The translations under genes and the position numbers were made by a program. A stretch of DNA of 64,000 nt from Jannaschia seohaensis (GTDB lineage Bacteria > Pseudomonadota > Alphaproteobacteria > Rhodobacterales > Rhodobacteraceae): assembly GCF_900116765.1 (NCBI RefSeq), contig NZ_UETC01000004.1, positions 1-64,000 of the forward strand, given 5' to 3'. This document shows, piece by piece, positions 1-8,118 of this stretch. Under the pieces are notes generated by a model. The model was given only the letters and a program-made list of their open reading frames with translations, made no database searches and was not told the origin of the DNA. Every line of letters starts with the position of its first letter. The stretch's first letter is position 1.

Positions 1-87
1 ACGCGCCGCCGCAGCCCTCCCGCTCATCCCCTCCCCGATCAGACGCGCGAAGCGACGCCGCACATCCATCGACAACGTTCTCGCCAT
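1..87 (-). CDS. IS630-type transposase, N-terminal fragment (runs off window)
   Basis: A 29-codon open frame begins with ATG at 85-87 and continues past position 1. The peptide starts MARTLSMDVRRRFARLIGEG and goes on to a GRAAAAR stretch. This is the typical opening of the helix-turn-helix of IS630/Tc1-type transposases, in which a basic segment precedes a 'G-S-RAAA' helix. Only the N-terminus is visible, so the catalytic DDE residues cannot be checked. The insertion sequence end should lie between this start and the sseB-like stop codon, roughly 88-162; IS630 elements insert at TA. The family assignment rests on 29 residues. Confidence 0.6.
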   Translation of the reverse strand, partial: MARTLSMDVRRRFARLIGEGMSGRAAAAR

Positions 88-162
88 GACAAGACCCCCG
101 ACAGAGGGAGCCACGGGACCGCCGCCAACGCAAAATGTGACTCGGAGATAACGTCCGGTGCT

Positions 163-918
163 TTAACGTAGGCGGGGCGGCGCGTCGGGATCGCGGACGG
201 GGCCGGACGGCTCCGGCGCGGGCAGGTCGATGCGCAGGCCGTGACGCGCGAGGGCCGCCGATACCGCCGCGTCTGCGCGAAGGAAGGCCACGTCCAGTTG
301 GCCCGCCTCCAAGCCAGAGAAGATGAGTGCTTCCGAGACGGCGCGGGCGATGTCTTCCTCGGCGCCAGGCACGGTCTCAATGAAGGCCAGGACATGGCCG
401 CGTGTGCCGTCGTCATATGTCGCCTGCGCCAGATAGCCGCTGCGGGCCAGCCCCGCCGCCAGCCCCAGCTTGGCGTCGAGCGCCGAGAGCAGCGCCTCGG
501 GCAGGGTGCCGGGCGGTGCGATCTCGGACAGGCGGCGCTCGGCTTCGGTGGGCGCGGTCCGGGTCGTCTCCGCCAGCCAGGCCATCGCCGCCGGCTCCAG
601 CATCTGGGCCGAGGGCGCGTCTTCCAGGTTGAGGCCCAGCCCCAGCCCCTCGGCCGCCAGGAGCGCGGCCAGGCGCCGGCCCGACAGCGTGGCCGTGGGC
701 GCGCCGCCAGCGAAGGCCTCTAGCCGCTCGGGCAGGTCGAAGGCCAGGGCATAGCGGGTGCCTTCCACGTCGAAGAGACGCGGCGTCACCGTCTCGCCCT
801 CGGCGGCCTCCAGCAGCAGGTGCAATTCGGCCTCGGCGAGGCGGCCCAGAAAGGCGAGCCGGTCGGTGTCGGCGCCGGTCTCCTCGGCGCGCAGATGGGC
901 GGTATCGAGCGGAGTCAT
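163..918 (-). CDS. SseB family protein
   Basis: A 251-residue protein with the two-part layout of SseB-like proteins. The N-terminal SseB domain (about residues 15-110) carries the 'RLFDVEGTRYALAFDL' and 'LAFAGG' type segments; a C-terminal SseB_C-like half follows (about 125-230). It is presumably cytoplasmic and its role in alphaproteobacteria is not established. The stop lies just beside the insertion sequence end, yet the C-terminus (DPDAPPRLR) looks natural, so the gene appears intact. It lies 14 bp downstream of a uracil-DNA-glycosylase-like gene on the same strand and is probably cotranscribed with it. Confidence 0.8.
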   Translation of the reverse strand: MTPLDTAHLRAEETGADTDRLAFLGRLAEAELHLLLEAAEGETVTPRLFDVEGTRYALAFDLPERLEAFAGGAPTATLSGRRLAALLAAEGLGLGLNLEDAPSAQMLEPAAMAWLAETTRTAPTEAERRLSEIAPPGTLPEALLSALDAKLGLAAGLARSGYLAQATYDDGTRGHVLAFIETVPGAEEDIARAVSEALIFSGLEAGQLDVAFLRADAAVSAALARHGLRIDLPAPEPSGPVRDPDAPPRLR

Positions 919-932
919 GGGCGTCTCTCAGA

Positions 933-1511
933 TCAGGCCAGCGCGTCCCGGATCGCGGCGCGGAGGGCGGGCAGCGTCTCGGCCTCGAACCACGGGTGTT
1001 TCTTGAGCCACGCGGTATTGCGCCAGGACGGGTGAGGCAAGCACCAGACGCGCGGCGCATGGGCGCGCCAGTCGCGCACCCGGTCGGTCACGCGGCCTTT
1101 CCCGAGATGCCAGGACTGCGCGTAGCCACCGATCAGCAGCGTCACTGGCGGATCGCCCGCATGGGCCAGCGCCTTTTCCCGCCACTTCCGGGCGCAGACC
1201 TTGGGGGGCGGGATGTCGCCGCCCGCCTTGTCGTAGCCGGGAAAGCAGAAGCCCATCGGCACGATGGCCACGCGGCTCTGGTCCCAGAACGTCGCCTCGT
1301 CCACCCCCATCCAGTCGCGCAGCCGCACGCCAGAGGGGTCGTCGAAGGGCTTGCCGGACAGATGCGCGCGCATCCCCGGCGCCTGACTGGCCACCAGGAT
1401 CCGTGCGCCGGGGGCGAACCAGACGACCGGGGCAGGCGCATGGGCCGTCTCCGTCGCCGCGAAGCGGTCGGCGCAGTGGCGGCAGGCGCGGATCTCGTCG
1501 GTGACGGCCAT
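933..1511 (-). CDS. uracil-DNA glycosylase family protein
   Basis: A 192-residue protein of the uracil-DNA glycosylase superfamily. Visible features are an N-terminal CRHC pair, an early 'ILVASQAPG' strand-loop (the position of the water-activating loop in the superfamily), a GYDKAGGDIPPPKVCA segment, and a C-terminal 'LPHPSWRN' motif matching the HPS(x)RN DNA-intercalation motif. Members of this group are annotated as family proteins without proven glycosylase activity. The start ATG at 1509-1511 gives the standard N-terminus. It is first in a two-gene unit with the SseB-like gene. Confidence 0.8.
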   Translation of the reverse strand: MAVTDEIRACRHCADRFAATETAHAPAPVVWFAPGARILVASQAPGMRAHLSGKPFDDPSGVRLRDWMGVDEATFWDQSRVAIVPMGFCFPGYDKAGGDIPPPKVCARKWREKALAHAGDPPVTLLIGGYAQSWHLGKGRVTDRVRDWRAHAPRVWCLPHPSWRNTAWLKKHPWFEAETLPALRAAIRDALA

Positions 1512-1520
1512 GGAGCGCAG

Positions 1521-2135
1521 CTAACGACGCGCCCGCCCGATGCAAGGGGTCAGCAAGGCGCGAGCCGGGCGCGCAGGGCCGCAGAGGCGTCCGGGTGCAA
1601 GCAGGTCGCTGGCGTCTGTCCGGCGGGTGAGGGGCCGGAAAGCGCCATCCTCGGTGGCGCGCAGCCAGGAGGAGATGGGGAAGTCCGCTCCAAGCGGCCC
1701 AGTCGGGCATCCGCGCGAGACCTCGACCGAGAGGATGCCCTGGAGCTGGACCCCGTCGGCGCGCCGGGCCGCGACCTCGACTTTGGCGGTGGCGAAGCGG
1801 GGCCGTTCGCACGGGGGAATGGCGGCGGTGTATGCCCGCGCGCGGTGATCGACCCGCAGGCCGTCTGCGACCTACGCGACATCCAGGGGCACGGTCACAT
1901 CGACGGCTGGCGCGGACGCGCGCTCCACCACGAAGGCCGGGCGCAGCGTCGCATCGCCGTTCGAGAGGCGCAGCGCATCCGGAACGGCCAGAGCCAGGGC
2001 GACATCGGCGGGCGGCGTTCCGAGCGGATCAAGGCGGGACGCGGCGACCAGCCCGGCCGGGGTGATCGCATCGCAGGAGGCCGCGCAGCGTCCTGGCCAG
2101 TTGGCGCTTTCGCTGGGCGTGGCCGAGCTGTCCAT
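1521..2135 (-). pseudogene. unknown gene with in-frame amber codon
   Basis: Reading the minus strand, one frame is open from 2135 to the stop at 1521-1523 except for a single TAG at 1872-1874. Both halves look protein-like: 'PPADVALALAVPDALRLSNG' upstream, and 'GVQLQGILSVEVSRGC' with 'DFPISSWLRATEDGAFRPL' downstream. I do not recognise the family. The first 25 or so codons are less convincing, so the true start may lie nearer 2060. The likeliest reading is a nonsense-inactivated gene; a sequencing error at one base is the alternative. It ends 10 bp before the start of the uracil-DNA-glycosylase-like gene. Confidence 0.4.
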
Positions 2136-2226
2136 CGCGATGGCGGCTCTGCTCGCGGCGTTCCTGGGGCAGGCCTCGGGGCTGGTGGGGACGGAGCTTT
2201 GGCGGGACCGTCGCGTGGTGATCTGA
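2062..2226 (+). CDS. possible small membrane protein or gene remnant
   Basis: An open frame starts with GTG at 2062 and ends with TGA at 2224-2226 (54 residues). It contains one clear hydrophobic segment, about residues 15-41, containing 'AELSIAMAALLAAFLG', followed by a polar tail ending WRDRRVVI. The composition is typical of a single membrane helix. There is no convincing ribosome binding site, and the frame continues open upstream without another obvious start, so it may be the 3' end of a lost gene. It overlaps the 5' part of the amber-containing gene on the other strand; both cannot be real over the whole overlap. Confidence 0.28.
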   Translation: MIASQEAAQRPGQLALSLGVAELSIAMAALLAAFLGQASGLVGTELWRDRRVVI

Positions 2227-2394
2227 CAGCGATCTCCGGGCGTGGGCCGGTGATGCCGGCGCCATCTGAGAGGCGACGGGCCCTCTCGGAGCGGTGCCGG
2301 GGGCGGCAGCGCGCCCGGGCGGGCGTTCCTCCACCCGGGAGGCGCGCCGCCCTGAGGCGGCGTCCCGGCTTGGCAATCTGTCGGCGGATGCCGG

Positions 2395-3130
2395 TTAGCG
2401 CCTGAGCGTCCCCGGGCGGCTGAAGGTCATCGGACCCGAGAGCGCCTCGGGCGCGCCGGTCCAGGCATAGGCGAGCAGGCAGGGATCCCGGTCGCCGGTG
2501 GTGATCCGGTGCTCGTGGCCGTCATCGTTGAGGATCAGCGAACCGGGCGCGAAGACTGCCGCGTCGTTCTCGGACCAGGAGCCGGCGATCGAGATGTAGC
2601 TCTCGGAGATGCCCTTGTGGCTGTGCTGGGGGTAGGTCGTCTTGGGCGCGAAGAGGACGAAGCCGAGGATCAGGTCGTCGGCGGGGACGGGGCCCTTCGG
2701 GCCGAGCACTTCGCAATAGGCGTAGCGGCGGGCCAGCGCCTTGGGCATCTTGTCATATCCGTATTCCCAAGTGAGGCGGTCTCGCACCTCGCACCTCGCA
2801 CCTCGCACCTCGCACCTCGCACCTCGCACCTCGCACCTCGCACCTCGCACCTCGCACCTCGCGCAGCGCGCGGGCCATGCCCTGCATCGCGCCCCGCTCG
2901 CCCAGGTCGAGGGCGCGTGGGAAATGGGCGGTGACGGGGCGCAGCTCGGCCCGGCGCGGTGTGATCTGCGGGTTTGCGGCGATGACGCGGGAGAGCGCCT
3001 CGCGCACGCGGCGGCGATGGGAGCGGATCCGCGTGCTGCCCCCGGCCGAGCCATGGCGGTAGAGGGCGTCGAACTCCCGCAGAAGGTAAAGCCAGTCGGG
3101 GGCGTCCAGAAGGGTGGGGGTGTCGGTCAT
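2395..3130 (-). pseudogene. dddL: DddL-type DMSP lyase, out of frame through a heptamer tract (possibly phase-variable)
   Basis: DddL cleaves dimethylsulfoniopropionate to dimethyl sulfide and acrylate. The N-terminal half starts at ATG 3128-3130 (MTDTPTLLDAPDWLYLLREF) and runs in one frame. The C-terminal cupin half (LTWEYGYDKMPKALARRY, then YPQHSHKGISESYISIAG, HEHRITTGD, LLAYAWTGAPEAL) lies in the next frame. The metal-binding cupin residues His-x-His, Glu-x-x-Tyr and the later His are all visible. Between the halves sits a GAGGTGC tract (2781-2862). With one copy the sequence reads LREVRDRLTWEYG in frame, so n=1, 4, 7, 10 or 13 copies restore a 221-249-residue protein. The observed 11 copies give +1 and a 125-residue truncated product ending PPHLGIRI. 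Everything except the tract looks under selection. Confidence 0.85.
2781..2862. repeat. heptanucleotide tandem repeat (CTCGCAC)11.7 inside dddL
   Basis: Eleven perfect head-to-tail copies of CTCGCAC (2781-2857) are followed by CTCGC, with no interruptions. Read on the coding strand, three units encode EVRGARC. Seven is 1 mod 3, so each gain or loss of a unit changes the reading frame downstream. Perfect repeats of this length are prone to slipped-strand mispairing, and heptamer tracts are a known type of contingency locus in bacteria. Confidence 0.97.
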
Positions 3131-3155
3131 GGTGGGGGCGGTGGTAGCGTCTTGC

Positions 3156-4290
3156 TCAGAACCCTTCCATCGTCATCTCGGCCGCGCCCCAATTTCTGGC
3201 CTCCAGATCGGCGTGGTCGATCCAGAATTGGAGCACGCCGACATCGCCCCATAGGAAGCCCGGCATGTCGTCCGAGGTGAGTTGCAGCAGCAGGTGCCGG
3301 GACTGGTTCTCCTCCGCGGCGCCCTGGACGTTCGCGGAGGGGCCGAACATGGCGTGGACCTGTTCGTCCGACCAGCCCGATCTCCGGCGACGCGTCTGAA
3401 GATGGATCCGCAATCTCGCCGGGATGGCGTCGAAGGCCTCCCGCGGGCCGGGCATCATGGCGCGATACGCGCGCGCGGCCGCGTCTTCGACGATGGACTG
3501 TCCGGCTCCGAGATTCGGTGCGACGCCCGATCCTGCCGCGAGCCAGGGATCGAAATCGGTCCAGAAGCGCGAGGCGAGATCCGGGCTGACCGGGGGCCCA
3601 CCAGGGGCGGCCGTCGAGGTCGCGGAGCCAGTCCGCGGCGAGGGACCGGAAGGGGACCTGCTCGAAGGATCGGCGTTGCAGGCGCTCAAAGGCCGACCGA
3701 TGCTGATCGTGGCCTTGCGCGCGCTCCAGGGAGAGGAACGGCAAGGCCTTGTCGGCCGTCTGGAGCATGGCCCAGATCATGGTCTGGATCGTGCGGACGG
3801 GAAACGCCGCCAGTCGCGGGTCCGGCTGGCCGGGGGGCGGCGGAGGTCCGAAGTGGTCGCGCAGCGGCAAGTGGAGGTCCTGGGGCGGCGGGCCGAGGAT
3901 GTCGGTCTTGACCCGGGACCACGCGCGCTCGTCGGGCAGGAGGTGCAGGGCATCCAACTCGGCCGAGCCGAGGAAGCGAACGGGCCAGCGGGGAAAGCCC
4001 GCGGGCGCGGCGGAGATGAACGGCGCCGCCGGGTGATGGTATCGCCATTCCTGCGCGCCGTAGACGGGCGGGGTCATCGGTGGCGGGGCCGTCGGCTCCG
4101 CCGGCGCAACTGGGGGCACATGGACGACGGCACGGGCGCCCGGCCCGTTCTCGAAATCGGTGCCCGCGAAGAAGACGAGCATGCCTCGGTCATGTCCGCC
4201 CGGAATGCGGAGCGTCTGCGCCAGTTCGGCGAGGTCGATCCGTGCTAGGCAGTGGAGGCCGGGGGCCTGCCACCCCGTTCCCCGTCTGGG
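3156..4290 (-). pseudogene. DUF1963 (YwqG-like) protein, truncated and frameshifted
   Basis: The minus strand encodes a DUF1963-type protein in two frames. The first runs from about 4290 to 3600 and includes LHCLARIDLAELAQTL and MLVFFAGTDFENG. The second runs from about 3595 to 3156 and includes ASRFWTDFDPW, then the family's closing segment LLLQLTSDDMPGFLWGDVG and VLQFWIDHADLEARN. Removing one base from the five-G run at 3592-3596 (plus strand) joins them smoothly (WWAPVSPDLASRF). The first frame also meets a stop at 4291-4293 before any good start, and the usual N-terminal 60-80 residues are missing, so the gene looks truly dead rather than merely misread. Function of the family is unknown. 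Confidence 0.6.
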
Positions 4291-4512
4291 TTAAGGGAGC
4301 TTTCCGAGGGAGGGCTGGCCGCCGAGACAGCTCCGGCTGGTTTGCCAGAAGCGTTCGTCGGCCCGGTCCAGCCGGTCCGGAAGCACGGCCTCCCGCTTCG
4401 GGACGCGGAACGCGCTGGTGAGATCCCGGCTCAATGACACGTCGTCCGCCCGCTTCGTTTTCCGGGGTTCAGCCGAGGCGAGAAATCCGGTGCGATTGTG
4501 GCGCCATGCCCG

Positions 4513-4541
4513 TTGACAGCCTCGTGAGGCTTCCCTATCTC
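4513..4541 (+). promoter_or_regulatory. sigma70-type promoter of groESL
   Basis: TTGACA at 4513-4518 is followed after 17 bp by TATCTC at 4536-4541. Spacing and the perfect -35 fit a housekeeping promoter. The CIRCE operator starts 8 bp downstream, so the transcription start lies at or just before the operator. Confidence 0.7.
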
Positions 4542-4548
4542 GCGGTCG

Positions 4549-4575
4549 TTGGCACTCCCCGAGGGTGAGTGCCAA
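4549..4575. promoter_or_regulatory. CIRCE operator (HrcA binding site)
   Basis: TTGGCACTC, 9-bp spacer, GAGTGCCAA: a perfect match to the CIRCE inverted repeat. HrcA binds it and represses chaperonin genes when free GroEL is sufficient. It lies between the promoter and groES, about 34 bp before the start codon. Confidence 0.95.
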
Positions 4576-4608
4576 CAGGGAGAAACGTTTTAGCTGAGAG
4601 GCCCCGCA

Positions 4609-4920
4609 ATGGCTTTCACACCGCTGCACGACCGCGTCCTGGTTCGCCGCGTCGAGTCCGACGAGAAGACCAAAGGCGGTCTGATCATCCCCGACACCGC
4701 CAAGGAAAAGCCCGCCGAGGGTGAGGTCATCGCCGTTGGCGAGGGCGCCCGCAAGGACTCGGGCGAACTGATCGCGCCCGCCGTCAAGGCCGGCGACCGC
4801 ATCCTGTTCGGCAAGTGGTCGGGCACCGAGGTCACGATCGACGGCGAAGAGCTGCTGATCATGAAGGAATCGGACATCCTCGGCATCATCGGCGACGCCT
4901 CCGCCGCGAAAGCCGCCTGA
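4609..4920 (+). CDS. groES: co-chaperonin GroES
   Basis: A 103-residue GroES. The N-terminus '[20 protein letters not shown]' carries the start of the mobile loop that docks on GroEL, followed by [20 protein letters not shown] and the C-terminal KESDILGII strand. It caps the GroEL ring during ATP-driven folding in the cytosol. First gene of a bicistronic groES-groEL unit under CIRCE/HrcA control, 71 bp before groEL. Length and sequence are normal for the family. Confidence 0.98.
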   Translation: MAFTPLHDRVLVRRVESDEKTKGGLIIPDTAKEKPAEGEVIAVGEGARKDSGELIAPAVKAGDRILFGKWSGTEVTIDGEELLIMKESDILGIIGDASAAKAA

Positions 4921-4940
4921 TCCGCACCCCATCCGCAGGA

Positions 4941-4966
4941 GGTGGGCATGTGATGCCCACCCTACG
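4941..4966. repeat. short palindromic element, copy 1 (groES-groEL spacer)
   Basis: GTGGGCAT-gtg-ATGCCCAC (4942-4960) followed by CCTACG. The same core palindrome plus CTAC(G) occurs at 23586-23612 and 49352-49373. In mRNA it would form an 8-bp hairpin between the groES stop and the groEL ribosome binding site. Confidence 0.75.
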
Positions 4967-4982
4967 CAACACAAGTTTTTAG

Positions 4983-6635
<1,653 letters not shown>

Positions 6636-6666
6636 GCCGACCCCCAGGTCGACACCGACACATACG

Positions 6667-6697
6667 CGGCCCCCGGAGCGATCCGGGGGCCGTTTTT
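6667..6697 (+). terminator. rho-independent terminator of groESL
   Basis: Perfect 11-bp stem CGGCCCCCGGA / TCCGGGGGCCG with loop GCGA, followed by TTTTT. It lies 31 bp after the groEL stop codon. Confidence 0.95.
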
Positions 6698-6825
6698 CAT
6701 GCGCGCGGCGGGAATTATTCCGCGAATGGGGCGCGTTCCGCACGCGGAATGCCTTTCGGGCGGCTCAATGCGGTCCGAATGTTGATCAATCCTCCGCGTG
6801 TCATTCGCTGCACGAGGAATCGGTC

Positions 6826-7422
6826 ATGTCCGATAGCGGAAACTCAGCCCCTTGCTTTCTTGCCGACGAAAGCGGCGCTATCACCGTTGATTGGGTTGTC
6901 CTGACGGCCGCTCTGGTCGGGCTGGGATTGGCGGTGATGGCCGTCGTCAGCGGCGGCGCGGAAGACCTGTCCGGCGACGTTCGGACCCAGCTCGAGTCGG
7001 ATGGCATTATCCGCGTGAGCTTCTCGAACGGCGGCGGCGCGTTCGAGGCGGCCGCGGCGTCACTTGGCATCGATGTCTCGGAAGAGCTCGGCCAGATGCG
7101 GACCATGAGCAACAGCCAGATCCTTGCCGAGCTCGAGTCGTCCACCAATGCGCTGGCCACGGCGAGCGCCGACGCGGAGAGCCTCGCGGCGGCTTTCGCG
7201 GCCTTCGAGGCCGATACGGGCTGGCAGACGATCGAGATGGTCGGGGACGGCAATGGCGAGCCGGTGCCGCATACCGTCAACCACAGCTTCACCCATAACG
7301 GCCAGACCTACACGAATACGGCGCAGGTCGAAGAGGCATCGATCATGCTGGCGAATACGATCGTCTACGAGGAAGGTCGGGTTGACGCCTATACCAACGA
7401 GGCGGCCGAGCGCGGGATCTGA
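6826..7422 (+). CDS. Flp-pilin-like protein of unknown function
   Basis: A 198-residue protein with a short N-terminus (MSDSGNSAPCFLADESGA), then a single hydrophobic helix at about residues 20-42, 'ITVDWVVLTAALVGLGLA'. It ends in a long acidic, Ala/Ser/Thr-rich soluble domain. The 'F..DE.GAITVDWVVLTA' entry to the helix is like Flp/Fap type IVb pilin subunits (conserved Glu near the start of the helix), but the soluble domain is far longer than in a pilin (50-70 residues). No tad or prepilin peptidase genes are nearby. It could be a pseudopilin-like surface protein; the function is not known. Confidence 0.6.
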   Translation: MSDSGNSAPCFLADESGAITVDWVVLTAALVGLGLAVMAVVSGGAEDLSGDVRTQLESDGIIRVSFSNGGGAFEAAAASLGIDVSEELGQMRTMSNSQILAELESSTNALATASADAESLAAAFAAFEADTGWQTIEMVGDGNGEPVPHTVNHSFTHNGQTYTNTAQVEEASIMLANTIVYEEGRVDAYTNEAAERGI

Positions 7423-7495
7423 CCCGCCGATCCGTGCCCGGCGCCGGAGGGCGCGCCCGGTCGGCGCGCCTCCGAGGGGGGCGCCGGCAGGAGAG

Positions 7496-7572
7496 GGGCG
7501 GCGCAGGTAGCGTGAAAGCGGTGCCTTGAACCGATACTCCCTAGGCACTGCACGGGCCGGAAGGACCACGGG
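7496..7572 (+). ncRNA. duplicated nhaA-type leader RNA, copy A (remnant)
   Basis: This stretch is clearly homologous to the leader directly before nhaA (8889-8974). Shared blocks include GGCGGCGCAGGT, TTGAA-CGAT, TCCCTA-GCACT and CGGGCCGGA. The predicted stem GGCGC (7500-7504) / GTGCC (7521-7525) is kept through a G-U pair where copy B has G-C. It precedes a truncated copy of the nhaA 5' end, so it is probably a non-functional relic of duplication. Confidence 0.45.
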
Positions 7573-7788
7573 GTGGACCGCACGTATCGCGTCTGGGACG
7601 TCGTCACGAACGGCACGACCGTGCTGGTCTTCGGTGCGGTCGTTGCGCTGTCTTGGGTCAATCTCGATCCCCAGCCCTATCAGATGATGGTCGAATATCC
7701 GATCTGGTTCAAAGTCTTGATCGGATATGATCCGCAGCGCGGGCAGGCCGCGTTTGCGGCCCCTTTTTTCGTTGGGCGCTCCGCCTAG
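7573..7788 (+). pseudogene. truncated duplicate of the nhaA 5' end
   Basis: The 71-residue frame starts with GTG (MDRTYRVWDVVTNGTTVLVF) and matches the first 55 or so residues of the complete NhaA downstream (MYRVWDFVTNYSILLVLGAV). Both share VNLDPQ-YQ-MVEYPIWF and GYD-QR-QA. Homology stops near 7755; the remainder (PFFVGRSA) is unrelated and includes a T6 run. It holds only the first membrane helix and cannot transport ions. The homologous block begins in the leader, so the duplication covered promoter-proximal RNA plus about 180 bp of coding sequence. Confidence 0.8.
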
Positions 7789-7967
7789 CGGCGGGGAGCG
7801 GCGCCGAGCGTCCGGAGATGCAGCGCCGTCGCGGCGTCGATCTTTGGGGGCGCGGGTCGGTGGGCAGACCGTGTGGGGGAGCGCCTCCGCTCGAAGAGAC
7901 GCGGCAGCGCCGCGCGGAGGGGGCGCAGGGTGGGCAGGATGGGGCGGGGCAGGTCGATAAAGGCCAT
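7785..7967 (-). CDS. DUF1127-like small basic protein
   Basis: A 60-residue, Arg/Pro-rich protein starting MAFIDLPRPILPTLRPLRAA. The ATG at 7965-7967 has a good ribosome binding site (CAGGAG) 6 bp upstream. The start MAFID, the hydrophobic-basic N-terminal half and the ending 'KIDAATALHLRTLGAAPRR' resemble the DUF1127 layout, in which an 'I..L..L.D..L..LG..R' motif closes the protein. DUF1127 proteins of alphaproteobacteria have been linked to RNA turnover and phosphate/stress responses. The match is by eye and weak. The gene is divergent from the HxlR-type regulator. Confidence 0.45.
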   Translation of the reverse strand: MAFIDLPRPILPTLRPLRAALPRLFERRRSPTRSAHRPAPPKIDAATALHLRTLGAAPRR

Positions 7968-8118
7968 CTTTGGCTCCTGTGATGCGGATGCGTCGATGCC
8001 CTCAGGCTGCCCGCCGGACGCGTCTTTCGGCCAGTTCCTCGACTGAACCGCGCCCGCTACAGATCGTGAACTGGCGAGACCGCGCCGCCCCGCGCTAAGG
8101 TCGGGGCGGAGGTGCTCC

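Noticed and set aside
163..918. SseB-like gene truncated by the IS element
   Set aside because: The C-terminus looks complete and the stop TAA lies before the expected IS end.
2781..2862. Possible CRISPR array
   Set aside because: The units are 7 bp with no spacers; it is a simple tandem repeat inside a coding gene.
2509..2934. Plus-strand frame through the heptamer tract (LAPRTSH repeats)
   Set aside because: The minus-strand cupin gene explains both flanks; the plus frame has no family-like sequence outside the repeat.
3127..4182. Intact 351-residue protein in the DUF1963 region
   Set aside because: The last 150 residues of that frame are Arg/Pro-rich junk, while the family's C-terminus is in the neighbouring frame.
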